Origin: Cytobacillus sp. FSL H8-0458
GTDB lineage: Bacteria > Bacillota > Bacilli > Bacillales > Cytobacillaceae
DNA length: 64,000 nucleotides
Direction: 5' to 3'
Assembly: GCF_038002165.1 (NCBI RefSeq)
Contig: NZ_JBBOBR010000001.1
Span: 1,116,001 to 1,180,000, forward strand
The notes below the pieces were generated by a model. It had not been told where the DNA came from and did not search any database. It worked only from the letters and a program-made list of their open reading frames with translations. Positions 8,748 through 17,368 of the stretch are shown here, in pieces (the stretch's first letter is position 1; each line of letters begins with the position of its first letter). Position numbers and translations under genes: made by a program.

Positions 8748-9965
8748 TCAGCACTCAACCAGCTCAGCTGAAAACATATCGGATAAAATCAGCACGACTG
8801 ATCCAATCGCAGCCGAGTACTCACCAAGCCTGGATGCAACAATTTCCGTGTTTTTGGCTTGCACAGTCAGAGCCCGGGCAGCTACGGTTTCTTTTATGGA
8901 AGGTAAAAGAAAGTCTTTTGCATTGGAAATTCCTCCGGAAATAATTATTTTATTGGGGTTTAATAGATGAATTAAATTGGTAATGCCGATGCCAAGATAA
9001 ATTCCTGTGTTCGTCAATAAATCAATGCTCAAAGAATCTCCATGACAGGCTGCCTGGTAGACTGTCCGTGCTTCAATCCTGTCTAGGTCTCCATCGACGA
9101 TTTCATTTATATAACTTTCTTTGCCCATCGTTAATTCCTTCATTGCACGTTCTTTAATCGCCATCCCGGATGCTAAAGTTTGCAGGCAGCCAAAATTGCC
9201 GCATGTGCATTTGCTGCCGCCTAAATCAATGGACATATGGCCAATTTCCCCAGCCAAATTATGCTCGCCATGCAGAAGTTTGCCATCTACGACAATACCC
9301 GCACCTATTCCATTTCCTACATTTACCGTAACCACCGTTCCGCTGTCATTCTGATCACTTACAAACCAAGTTTCCCCAAGCGCCATCGCCCTGGCATCAT
9401 TTTCTACCCTTACGGTCACTTGGAAATAATGTTCCAATTCTTCTTTAATGGGGATATTTCGCAAATTTAGACTTGGTGCAAACAAACTGCTGCCATGCTT
9501 GTGATCAACTACTCCATGCATGCCGATTCCTATTCCAAGTAACTTGCCTGTTGAGTCTGCTGCATTTTTCAGCATATTGGAAATTTCTGTTTTCAGTAAG
9601 TCGAGCAGTGATTTATTGGTAACGTACGCAGGCAAATATGAAGAATGGCTAAATAACACGTTCCCATTTAAATCCGTTAAAACGGTCCGTATTTTGACTG
9701 GACCCACATCCACACCAAGGACATAAAACCCTTGATGATTAAGAACCAGCATGGTCGGTTTGCGACCGCCGCTGGATTGACCCTGCTGGCTCTCGACAAC
9801 AAAATGCTCATGCAGCAATTCCTTCACTATACTGCTGACAGTAGGCGGTGTAAGATTTGTTTCTTTTGCAATCTGCGCGCGGGAAATAGGACCGCTCATT
9901 CGAATTTTATTTAAAACAATTGTTTTATTTATTGATTTCATCCATTGAAATGTGCCTCTTTGCAA
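8748..9965 (-). CDS. ROK-family transcriptional repressor (XylR/NagC type)
   Basis: 405-aa repressor with an N-terminal winged helix (about 13-60: GPISRAQIAKETNLTPPTVSS) fused to a ROK sugar-kinase-like domain. Visible ROK features are VENDARAMALGE, NVGNGIGAGIVVDG, GEIGHMS and the zinc motif CTCGNFGC. Such proteins bind a free sugar or sugar phosphate and then release DNA. The gene is divergent from the M24-like/gal genes and convergent with the hydrolase operon. AT-rich motifs shared by its own upstream region and those of neighbouring units (see 9989, 10055, 11279, 15081) are candidate operators. The inducer is probably galactose or a galactoside, by context only. Confidence 0.92.
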   Translation of the reverse strand: MQRGTFQWMKSINKTIVLNKIRMSGPISRAQIAKETNLTPPTVSSIVKELLHEHFVVESQQGQSSGGRKPTMLVLNHQGFYVLGVDVGPVKIRTVLTDLNGNVLFSHSSYLPAYVTNKSLLDLLKTEISNMLKNAADSTGKLLGIGIGMHGVVDHKHGSSLFAPSLNLRNIPIKEELEHYFQVTVRVENDARAMALGETWFVSDQNDSGTVVTVNVGNGIGAGIVVDGKLLHGEHNLAGEIGHMSIDLGGSKCTCGNFGCLQTLASGMAIKERAMKELTMGKESYINEIVDGDLDRIEARTVYQAACHGDSLSIDLLTNTGIYLGIGITNLIHLLNPNKIIISGGISNAKDFLLPSIKETVAARALTVQAKNTEIVASRLGEYSAAIGSVVLILSDMFSAELVEC

Positions 9966-9988
9966 ATACTTCGACCTCCAAAAAATAC

Positions 9989-10005
9989 GATTATTAATAG
10001 TTTAC
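9989..10005. promoter_or_regulatory. Candidate ROK operator upstream of the ROK gene
   Basis: GATTATTAATAGTTTAC reads GTAAACTATTAATAATC on the minus strand. It resembles the AGTAAA-plus-TTAATTAA motif found ahead of the 10098 and galK genes. It lies 24 bp upstream of the ROK start, where autoregulation would be expected. The match is approximate. Confidence 0.35.
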
Positions 10006-10054
10006 ATTATTTTTTTTATAAGTTGGAAAAAGGATTGCATTCATTATAACATAA

Positions 10055-10080
10055 TTAGTAAAATTAATTAATAAAGTTAA
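10055..10080 (+). promoter_or_regulatory. Candidate ROK operator upstream of the M24-like gene
   Basis: An AT-rich pseudo-palindrome centred on ATTAATTAAT with outer arms TTAGT and AGTTAA. It lies just ahead of the ribosome site GGGAGG. Related motifs precede galK (11279) and the SDR gene (15081), the other upstream gaps of this cluster. Confidence 0.4.
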
Positions 10081-10097
10081 TCTGGGAGGTAGATGAA

Positions 10098-11183
10098 TTG
10101 GTGCAGCCTATTAACAAAATTAAGAAATATCTGGAACAAAAAGGTTATGACGGTATCCTGCTTAGAAAGAGAAACAACTTTTCATGGCTGACAGAAGGAA
10201 GAAAAAACTACATTGTATTGTGTGAACCAAATGGGGTTGCGGACTGGCTAATCTTTAAAGACAAGAATTTTCTCATTACAAATAAAATGGAAAAAAGGAG
10301 AATACTGGAAGAGGAATGCGGAAATTTGAGCTTTCAGTTTGATACCCTCACCACAGAGTGGTATGAATCTTCTGAAGCTATTATTAATGAACTTACCGCA
10401 GGAAAACATGTTGTCACCGATGTTCCATTTCAGGATTGGAAAATGGTGGATAAAGACCTTTCGGCTATCCGTTCTGTTTTAAGTGAAAAGGAAATCGTGA
10501 ACTATAGGGGTGTTTGCCAGGACACAGCAAGCATTCTTGAACAAACCTGCAAAGAATTGAAGCAGGGTATGACAGAATTAGAGACTTGTGCACTATTATT
10601 CAGGAAAGCGCTTGAACGGGACCTGAATGTGCAGGTTGCATTAGCGGCCGCTGATGAGCGAATCTTTAAATACCGTCATCCGATTCCAACAAATAAAAAA
10701 TTGGATAAATACATTATGATAGTCATTTGTGCAGAAAGAGGGGGATTAGTGGCAAATGCAACAAGGTTTGTTCATTTTGGACCACTCCCTCCCGCTCTTA
10801 TCATCAATAAGGAAAAGCTGGCGGGAATTGATGCTGTAATGAACGCAAACACAGTTCCAGGCAAGAGGATTAACAGTATCATTAAAGAAGGAATCAAGCA
10901 ATATGGTCTTGCTGGCTTCCCTGAAGATTGGAAGCTTTTGCATCAAGGAGGATTAACAGGGTTCTCATCAAGAGAATATCTGGCTACCCCTGACTCAACT
11001 GAGTTGGTGATGGAAAACCAGGCATATGCCTGGAATCCTGCTTTACCAGGTATAAAATCAGAAGATACGATTCTCGTTCTGTCTAATGGCATTGAATTTT
11101 TAACTGAAACTAAGACATGGGACTACCTGGAGGTTAAATACGGGAAAACCAGTTATTTAAGACCTGACATTTTAGTTCGCTGA
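10098..11183 (+). CDS. M24 (Xaa-Pro peptidase-like) protein with degenerate metal site
   Basis: 361-aa protein with a creatinase-like N-domain (about 1-125) and an M24 pita-bread C-domain (about 130-361). The five metal ligands expected for M24 are mostly missing. The SDxTR motif reads ANATR (Asp to Asn220), the DxG Asp is absent (VICAERGG), the GHGxG His region reads HQGGLTG, and the VEPG Glu reads WNPALPG. Only the final Glu (KSEDT) may remain. The intact paralog at 42865 keeps all five. It is therefore probably not a metallopeptidase; it may be a binding protein or have another chemistry. The start is TTG 10098, seven bases after GGGAGGT. It is the first gene right of the ROK divergent region. 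Confidence 0.78.
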   Translation: MVQPINKIKKYLEQKGYDGILLRKRNNFSWLTEGRKNYIVLCEPNGVADWLIFKDKNFLITNKMEKRRILEEECGNLSFQFDTLTTEWYESSEAIINELTAGKHVVTDVPFQDWKMVDKDLSAIRSVLSEKEIVNYRGVCQDTASILEQTCKELKQGMTELETCALLFRKALERDLNVQVALAAADERIFKYRHPIPTNKKLDKYIMIVICAERGGLVANATRFVHFGPLPPALIINKEKLAGIDAVMNANTVPGKRINSIIKEGIKQYGLAGFPEDWKLLHQGGLTGFSSREYLATPDSTELVMENQAYAWNPALPGIKSEDTILVLSNGIEFLTETKTWDYLEVKYGKTSYLRPDILVR

Positions 11184-11232
11184 ATAGTTTTGGCGGAACA
11201 AATAAAAAGAATGATAGATTACGAGAATATCA

Positions 11233-11267
11233 TTGACAATTTTCTGAAAAGATTGTAATTTTATAAT
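11233..11267 (+). promoter_or_regulatory. Possible promoter of galK
   Basis: A perfect -35 hexamer TTGACA (11233-11238) is followed by TGTAAT at 11254 (spacer 15) and by a perfect TATAAT at 11262 (spacer 23). Neither spacer is ideal, so the true -10 is uncertain, but a promoter in this 130-bp gap is likely. Confidence 0.45.
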
Positions 11268-11278
11268 AAGTTTATAAA

Positions 11279-11295
11279 GTAAATTAATTAACTAA
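11279..11295 (+). promoter_or_regulatory. Candidate ROK operator upstream of galK
   Basis: The segment AGTAAATTAATTAACTA is centred on the TTAATTAA core and lies immediately downstream of the possible galK promoter, in a position to block transcription. The same core occurs ahead of the 10098 gene and the 15117 SDR gene. Confidence 0.4.
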
Positions 11296-11313
11296 GATAG
11301 CGGGGAAGTTTTT

Positions 11314-12489
11314 ATGGAGGAAGCCATTCGACTTTTCAATGAGAAATTTGGCCATTTTGGTGAGCTGGAGATTTATTTTGCTCCCGGAAGAGTGAACTTA
11401 ATTGGAGAGCATACGGATTATAATGGGGGGGTTGTATTTCCATGTGCCTTAACGGTGGGAACCTATGCTGTTGCCAGAAAGCGCTCCGATGGGAAGATTC
11501 GGATGTTTTCGAAAAATTTTTCCGAATTTGGAGTATTGGAAGTGAAGATTGGCCACCTCCAATATGATAGTAACCATTCCTGGGCCAATTACCCGAAGGG
11601 CGTGATTGACACCTTTCAAAGACATGGAAGCTGGATAGAGAAAGGATTTGATGTTGTTTACTTAGGCGATATTCCCAATAAAGCAGGCCTTTCTTCCTCA
11701 GCATCCATTGAACTTGTGACTGCCGTACTTCTAAATGACCTTTTTCATTTGAATCTGGATATGCTGACAATGGTTAAATTAAGCCAGCATGCTGAAAATC
11801 GGTATATCGGTGTTAATTGCGGAATAATGGATCAGTTTGCGATAGGGATGGGAAAAAAAGATCATGCAATCCTACTGGACTGCCAAACGTTAGATTATAC
11901 ATATTGCCCGGTCATGCTTGCAGATTTGGAACTCATTATTGCAAATACAAACAGGAGCAGGGGATTGGCAGATTCCAAATATAATGAAAGGCGAACAGAA
12001 TGTGAATCGGCTCTCGCTGATCTTCAAACAGTGTTATCTGTAAACTCCCTTGGGGAAGTTTCCGTCCGGGAATTTGAAGCTTATAAAACTCTCATTAAAT
12101 CTGACACTTCCCGCAAACGTGCAAAGCATGCGGTTTACGAGAACGATAGAACCAAACAAGCTGTCCAAAAAATGAATAATGGAGACATGGCAGGTTTAGG
12201 ATTACTTATGAATCAATCGCATCTTTCTCTCAGGGATGATTATGAAGTGTCTTCAAAGGAATTGGATCTACTTGTTGAGGCTGCATGGAAAGAAGGGGCA
12301 ATTGGGGCAAGGATGACAGGTGCCGGCTTTGGGGGATGTACGATAAATATTATTGAGAAACAGAATGTTAATTCCTTTAAAGAGAATGTTGGGGGTATTT
12401 ATTATGAGAACTTTGGAATCCAGGCGGATTTTTACCAAGTGCAGATTGGAAGCGGCGCCAGGAAGATAAGTAGAAAGGAAGGTGACTAA
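11314..12489 (+). CDS. galK: Galactokinase
   Basis: GHMP-family kinase (391 aa) that phosphorylates galactose at C1 with ATP, the first Leloir step. It has the galactokinase signature PGRVNLIGEHTDYNGG near residues 28-43, the GHMP ATP loop GLSSSASIE (about 127-135), the catalytic-Asp region CGIMDQFAIGMG, and the C-terminal ARMTGAGFGGC motif. The ribosome site GCGGGGAAG precedes ATG 11314. galE starts directly at the stop, showing a tight galKET operon. Confidence 0.97.
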   Translation: MEEAIRLFNEKFGHFGELEIYFAPGRVNLIGEHTDYNGGVVFPCALTVGTYAVARKRSDGKIRMFSKNFSEFGVLEVKIGHLQYDSNHSWANYPKGVIDTFQRHGSWIEKGFDVVYLGDIPNKAGLSSSASIELVTAVLLNDLFHLNLDMLTMVKLSQHAENRYIGVNCGIMDQFAIGMGKKDHAILLDCQTLDYTYCPVMLADLELIIANTNRSRGLADSKYNERRTECESALADLQTVLSVNSLGEVSVREFEAYKTLIKSDTSRKRAKHAVYENDRTKQAVQKMNNGDMAGLGLLMNQSHLSLRDDYEVSSKELDLLVEAAWKEGAIGARMTGAGFGGCTINIIEKQNVNSFKENVGGIYYENFGIQADFYQVQIGSGARKISRKEGD

Positions 12490-13482
12490 ATGGCTGTTTT
12501 AATTGTTGGCGGGGCAGGTTATGTAGGGAGTCATGCTGTGAGACAACTGCTTGACAGAAACGAAGAAGTGATAGTCATCGATAATCTGGAAACTGGCCAT
12601 AGAAAAGCCGTACCGGGAGAATGCACATTTTTTCGGGGAGATATTCGGGATCGCGTCTTTTTAGAAAAGGTTTTTAGATCCGCTTCCATTGAAGCAGTAA
12701 TGCATTTTGCCGCTAATTCCCTTGTGGGAGAAAGCATGAAAGATCCTTTAAAGTATTATGATAACAATTTATATGGAACTTTGTGCCTGTTAAAAACCAT
12801 GAAGACTTTTGGGGTGGACAAATTGGTGTTCTCCTCCACTGCAGCAGTATACGGGGAACCGGAGAATATCCCTATAACAGAAACAGAGCGAACCAAGCCT
12901 GAGAATCCATATGGCGAAACAAAACTGGCTATTGAAAAATTGCTTCGCTGGTGTGAACAGGCATATGGATTCCGCTTTATGATACTCCGGTATTTTAACG
13001 TTGCAGGAGCTCATTTATCCGGAGAAATTGGAGAGGATCATTTTCCTGAAACTCACCTGATTCCCATTATCCTTGAGGCTGCATGCGGCAAAAGAGATAA
13101 GCTGCTAATTTACGGAGACGATTATCAAACTCCTGATGGTACTTGTATTCGAGACTATATTCATGTCGTGGATCTGGCAGATGCACATATTTTAGCTCTA
13201 GAAAAACTTAGGGAAGAGAACATCAGCCGGATTTACAATTTGGGAAATGGCTGCGGGTTTTCCGTCAGGGAAATACTTGATGCTGCGAGGGAAGTGACAA
13301 ATAAAGACATTGATGCCGAAATTGCGCCAAGACGCCCTGGAGACCCGGCAATCCTTCAAGCGTCTTCCCTTAAAGCAAAAAAGGAATTAGGATGGTGTCC
13401 CGCATATACATCTATTCATTCAATCATTGAAAGTGCCTGGAAATGGGTGCAGCTATTTCCGGAGGGCTATCAGGACCGATAA
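12490..13482 (+). CDS. galE: UDP-glucose 4-epimerase
   Basis: Extended SDR (330 aa) that interconverts UDP-galactose and UDP-glucose. It has the Rossmann motif GGAGYVGSH at residues 7-15, MHFAAN..VGES, SSTAAVYGEP, and the catalytic Tyr141 with Lys145 in NPYGETK. RDYIHVVDLADAH is the classic GalE substrate region. The ATG directly follows the galK stop and its ribosome site (GGAAGGTG) lies in the end of galK, so the two are coupled. Length is typical. Confidence 0.97.
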   Translation: MAVLIVGGAGYVGSHAVRQLLDRNEEVIVIDNLETGHRKAVPGECTFFRGDIRDRVFLEKVFRSASIEAVMHFAANSLVGESMKDPLKYYDNNLYGTLCLLKTMKTFGVDKLVFSSTAAVYGEPENIPITETERTKPENPYGETKLAIEKLLRWCEQAYGFRFMILRYFNVAGAHLSGEIGEDHFPETHLIPIILEAACGKRDKLLIYGDDYQTPDGTCIRDYIHVVDLADAHILALEKLREENISRIYNLGNGCGFSVREILDAAREVTNKDIDAEIAPRRPGDPAILQASSLKAKKELGWCPAYTSIHSIIESAWKWVQLFPEGYQDR

Positions 13483-13523
13483 GAAAGATGAGCCTTTCAG
13501 AAGAAATGAAGAAAGGAGAGATG

Positions 13524-15071
13524 ATGTTGGCAGATAAAATCTTTTCCTATATTCAGGAGCTGCTGGATTATGGAGTGGAAAGAAAATTATATTTCTTGCA
13601 TGATCGGGAGTTTGTCCGGAATCAGCTGTTGAGCATATTAGAGCTGGAAAAATGGAGTGCCCCTCCGCCAACTGGTTCTAGTGAAAAGCGGCTCGATGAA
13701 ATTCTTGAAGGGATTTTGAAATGGGCAGCTGATAATGGGCGGCTGGAAATCGGTTCTGTCACTTATCGCGATTTATTAGACACAAAGCTAATGGGAGCTA
13801 TGATGCCAAGGCCATCAGAAGTGGCGGATACTTTTGCATTTCTGCATCGGCATGCAGGTCCTGAAACAGCAACATCGTATTTATATCGTTTAGCTCAGGA
13901 CTCAAATTATATTAGAAATGATCGCATAGCCAAAAATGATCACTGGATGGTCAGCACTGATTATGGTGAATTGGAAGTGACGGTGAATCTGTCAAAACCT
14001 GAGAAAGATCCCCAGGCCATTATAAATGAAAGCATAAATCAGGACACAATTTATCCTGAATGCCTGCTATGCAAAGATAATGAAGGTTATGAAGGCAGGG
14101 CTGGTCACCCTGCAAGACAAACATTAAGGACGATACCTTTAAGATTGAAGCAAGAGGATTGGTACCTGCAATATTCTCCATATATTTATTACACGGAACA
14201 TGCAATCATATTTGCCAAAGACCATAGGCCAATGAAAATCGCACAACATACATTCGAGTGCCTGCTTGATTTTACTGAGCAATTTCCTCACTATTTCATT
14301 GGATCGAATGCAGATATGCCGATTGTAGGAGGATCAATCTTGAGTCATGATCACTTTCAGGGCGGCAAACATTCCTTTCCTATGGAACAAGCTGAACTGG
14401 ATTATGAGTGTACCTTCCCGGGTTTTGAATCTATTAAAGGAGGCATTGTCAGATGGCCAATGTCTGTCATCCGTCTTATAGGAAGTGACAGGAAAGCATT
14501 AGGAGAACTTGGCGGAAGCATATTGTCTGCATGGCAAGGATATTCAGATGAATCCGTTGAGATCAAGGCTTTTACAGGTAAAGTTGCACATAACACAATT
14601 ACCCCTGTAGCAAGAAAAAAGGGAAAAGAGTTCGAGTTGGACTTAGTTCTCAGAAATAATCGTCAAACTGAAAGATACCCATTTGGAATCTTTCATCCTC
14701 ATGAAGAGGTTCACCATATAAAAAAAGAGAATATCGGCTTGATTGAAGTGATGGGCCTTGCCGTTCTTCCCGGACGCTTGAAGGAGGAGCTGGAAACCGT
14801 ATCAAAGTGGCTTCAAAATGGCTATGCAATTGAGAAGCTGACTAAGGACTCTGCTGCAGCCAAGCATGCTGATTGGGCATTGGAAATTAGAGAGAAGTAT
14901 CCTGATATTCATTCAGGCAATATCCAGCAAATCATAAAGAAGGAAATAGGAATGGTGTTTCTAAAGGTTTTGGAGCATGCTGCAGTTTTTAAGCGGGATC
15001 CGAAGGGAAAAAAAGCTTTCAAAAGATTTATAGATTTTGTGAAAAACCGGGAAACCGTTTCTTCTCTTTAG
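13524..15071 (+). CDS. galT: Galactose-1-phosphate uridylyltransferase (type 2)
   Basis: Transfers UMP from UDP-glucose to galactose-1-phosphate. At about 515 residues it matches the long Gram-positive GalT form (about 510 aa), not the short E. coli type. NADMPIVGGSILSHDHFQGG has the HDH element of the active site, and FHPHEEVHHIKKENIGLIEVMGLAVLPGR is the conserved C-terminal block. The frame is open upstream to 13443 inside galE, but AAAGGAG at 13512-13518 points to ATG 13521/13524 or TTG 13527. I chose 13524, close to B. subtilis GalT in N-terminal layout. Confidence 0.95.
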   Translation: MLADKIFSYIQELLDYGVERKLYFLHDREFVRNQLLSILELEKWSAPPPTGSSEKRLDEILEGILKWAADNGRLEIGSVTYRDLLDTKLMGAMMPRPSEVADTFAFLHRHAGPETATSYLYRLAQDSNYIRNDRIAKNDHWMVSTDYGELEVTVNLSKPEKDPQAIINESINQDTIYPECLLCKDNEGYEGRAGHPARQTLRTIPLRLKQEDWYLQYSPYIYYTEHAIIFAKDHRPMKIAQHTFECLLDFTEQFPHYFIGSNADMPIVGGSILSHDHFQGGKHSFPMEQAELDYECTFPGFESIKGGIVRWPMSVIRLIGSDRKALGELGGSILSAWQGYSDESVEIKAFTGKVAHNTITPVARKKGKEFELDLVLRNNRQTERYPFGIFHPHEEVHHIKKENIGLIEVMGLAVLPGRLKEELETVSKWLQNGYAIEKLTKDSAAAKHADWALEIREKYPDIHSGNIQQIIKKEIGMVFLKVLEHAAVFKRDPKGKKAFKRFIDFVKNRETVSSL

Positions 15072-15080
15072 ATTTCTTTG

Positions 15081-15094
15081 TTAATTAAACTAAG
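15081..15094 (+). promoter_or_regulatory. TTAATTAA motif upstream of the SDR gene
   Basis: TTAATTAAACTAAG resembles the galK-upstream element TTAATTAACTAAG with one inserted A. It lies between the galT stop and the SDR ribosome site. It may be another ROK operator; AT-richness makes chance similarity possible. Confidence 0.3.
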
Positions 15095-15116
15095 TAAGAA
15101 ACAAAGGAGGTTAATT

Positions 15117-15896
15117 ATGTCGCATTTAGATTATTTTCAATTAAATAATAAGGTATGTGTCGTAACTGGTGGTGCTTCAGGAATAGGCTTTGAAACCGCC
15201 ATGCTATTGGGTGAGGTGGGTGCTAAGGTTATTTTGCTGGATATTAACGAAAAGAGTGGGAAAAAAGCAGCCAGCGATATTAAAAGCAAAGGATATACTG
15301 CAGAGTTTGTCAAGTGTGATGTAACGAATATTCATGATTGCATAACAGTTAAAGAGTATCTTGAAGAACACTACCCTACGGTAGACGTCCTATTTAATAA
15401 TGCTGGAGTGATTAAAAGGAAATCAGTAGTTGATTTAGAGGAACATGAATGGGATTTGGTTATTGATGTTTCTTTAAAAGGTGTATTCCTCTTATCGAAA
15501 TTTTTAATCCCTCTGATGCAGAAGGGTGGAGGAGGCAGTATTATTAACACCGGTTCTGGCTGGGGGATAAAAGGGGGAGATCAGGCAGCTGCATACTGCG
15601 CCGCCAAAGCAGGTGTAGTAAACCTGACTAAAGCGATGGCCATTGATCACGGGCCGGCAAACATCCGGGTCAACTGTATATGCCCTGGTGATACAGACAC
15701 CCCTCTTCTGAGGGAAGAAGCCAAGCAGCTAAAAAAGCACGAAGAATCATTTCTTGCTTCATCTGCAATTGGAAGGCCATTAGCAAGGATTGGAACACCA
15801 AGGGATATTGCAAAAGGTGTCCTTTACCTTGCCAGCGATCTGTCATCATGGGTAACAGGTACAGAATTAATCGTCGATGGCGGAGGGCTCGCTTAA
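15117..15896 (+). CDS. Short-chain dehydrogenase/reductase
   Basis: Classical SDR (259 aa) with the cofactor motif TGGASGIG at about 16-23, the NNAG motif, and the catalytic S-x12-Y-x3-K set (Ser in NTGSGW, YCAAK). DIN at the end of the second strand suggests NAD(H) preference. The C-terminal GTELIVDGGGLA is standard. The frame extends to 15078, but AAAGGAGG at 15103-15110 sets ATG 15117. It precedes the GcvPA/GcvPB-like pair by 56 bp and may act with it. It could be a sugar or polyol dehydrogenase; the substrate is unknown. Confidence 0.9.
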   Translation: MSHLDYFQLNNKVCVVTGGASGIGFETAMLLGEVGAKVILLDINEKSGKKAASDIKSKGYTAEFVKCDVTNIHDCITVKEYLEEHYPTVDVLFNNAGVIKRKSVVDLEEHEWDLVIDVSLKGVFLLSKFLIPLMQKGGGGSIINTGSGWGIKGGDQAAAYCAAKAGVVNLTKAMAIDHGPANIRVNCICPGDTDTPLLREEAKQLKKHEESFLASSAIGRPLARIGTPRDIAKGVLYLASDLSSWVTGTELIVDGGGLA

Positions 15897-15952
15897 CTGG
15901 AATGAAGGCAGAGTTCAACAAACATATTAATTTTACCAGGAGGTTATAAACA

Positions 15953-17341
15953 ATGCCGCAAAAAGTACATCCTTATATACCGAATATGGTACCGGAAGTT
16001 CAAGAAAAAATGTTAAAGGTGATTGGAGCAGACACAGTTGATGAGCTTTACTCCTGTATACCAGATGAGATTAAACTGAAGGAAGAAATGCAAATTCCAA
16101 AAGCCCTTACTGAGTGGGAGCTGCGCCGCCACATCGAAAAATCACTAAATAAGAACACAGGGGCCAATGAGTATGTAAATTTCCTGGGTGCCGGCTGCTG
16201 GCAGCATTTTATACCGGCGGTTTGTGATGAAATTAATCAGCGTTCTGAATTTTTAACTGCCTATGCAGGTGAACCTTATGAAGACCATGGACGGTATCAG
16301 GCACTCTTTGAATATCAGAGCTTATTAGCTGAATTAGTAGATATGGATGTAGTGAATGTGCCTACTTTCGATTGGGGACAGGCAGCCGCCACTTCTGTCA
16401 GGATGGCGGGCCGGATCACTGGCAGGAAAAAAATTTTAATGGCAAAATCGGTTGCTCCTGAACGGAGTAAGATCATCATGAATTATGGATCTCCTGAACT
16501 GGAATGTGAATTTGTGGACTTTGACATCAAATCGGGCTTGATGGATCTTGAAGATCTTAAAGCTAAGTTAAATTATGATGTTGCCGCACTCTATCTTGAA
16601 AATCCATCTTATCTTGGATTTATTGAATCACAAGGAACTGAAATATCGAAGCTATTAAAAGAGAAAAAAGCCTTGATGATTGTTGGAGTTGATCCGATTT
16701 CACTTGGTGTGCTGGCACCTCCAAGCCATTATGGGGCGGATATTGTGTGCGGAGATCTTCAGCCTCTTGGCATGCATATGAATTACAGTGGCGGCCAGGC
16801 TGGTTTTATTGCAACACATGATGATGAAACATTCATTAATGAATATCCTTCCCGACTTTTCGGGATCGTACCGACTGTAAAGGAAGGCGAATACGGATTT
16901 GGAGATGTTGCCTACGAACGGACTTCCTTTGCCCATCGTGAAAAGGGGAAGGAATCGGTAGGAACGCAGACAGCGTTATGGGGAATTACCGCAGGTGTCT
17001 ATTTAGCTTTAATGGGGCCAAGCGGCATACAGGAAGTCGGCCAGACCATCATGCAAAACAGCCAGTATGCTGTACAGGAAATAAATAAGATACAGAATGT
17101 AAAAGGATCACTGTTTGAATCTCCATTTTTTAAAGAATTTATTGTTGATTTCAACAAAACAGGCAAAACCATCGAAGAGATTAATCAAGGGCTGATGGAG
17201 TGTAAAATTTTTGGCGGAAAAGATCTGTCAAAAGAATATCCCGAGCTTGGCCAGACGGCACTATTTTGTGTAACCGAGATCCATACAAAAGAGGATATTG
17301 ATTACCTGGCTGCTTCATTAAAGAAAGTTTTAGAGAAATAA
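15953..17341 (+). CDS. Divergent GcvPA-like (glycine dehydrogenase subunit 1) protein
   Basis: 462-aa fold-type I PLP-like protein related to the N-terminal half of glycine decarboxylase. Family features remain: ADTVDELYSCIPDEIKLKEEM near the N-terminus, FLGAGCWQHFIPAVCDEINQRSEFLTAY, LFEYQSLLAELVDMDVVNV, and a large MHMNYSGGQAGFIA segment. It differs where true GcvPA has the YTPYQPEISQG motif (here YAGEPYEDHGRYQ) and in the following SxYDGxTA region (here TFDWGQAAA). It is next to its subunit 2 partner but lacks gcvT, gcvH or a glycine riboswitch nearby, and it sits in a galactoside cluster. A changed substrate is a fair inference; activity is unproven. Confidence 0.82.
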   Translation: MPQKVHPYIPNMVPEVQEKMLKVIGADTVDELYSCIPDEIKLKEEMQIPKALTEWELRRHIEKSLNKNTGANEYVNFLGAGCWQHFIPAVCDEINQRSEFLTAYAGEPYEDHGRYQALFEYQSLLAELVDMDVVNVPTFDWGQAAATSVRMAGRITGRKKILMAKSVAPERSKIIMNYGSPELECEFVDFDIKSGLMDLEDLKAKLNYDVAALYLENPSYLGFIESQGTEISKLLKEKKALMIVGVDPISLGVLAPPSHYGADIVCGDLQPLGMHMNYSGGQAGFIATHDDETFINEYPSRLFGIVPTVKEGEYGFGDVAYERTSFAHREKGKESVGTQTALWGITAGVYLALMGPSGIQEVGQTIMQNSQYAVQEINKIQNVKGSLFESPFFKEFIVDFNKTGKTIEEINQGLMECKIFGGKDLSKEYPELGQTALFCVTEIHTKEDIDYLAASLKKVLEK

Positions 17342-17368
17342 AAGATCATAAAGAGAGGAGTTTTATGT

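Noticed and set aside
11336-11770. 144-codon minus-strand frame inside galK
   Set aside because: It lies fully antisense to a conserved galK, has no ribosome site and no recognisable protein features.
13443-13523. galT starting inside galE at 13443
   Set aside because: No ribosome site there, and the extra residues do not resemble GalT; AAAGGAG at 13512 places the start at 13521-13527.
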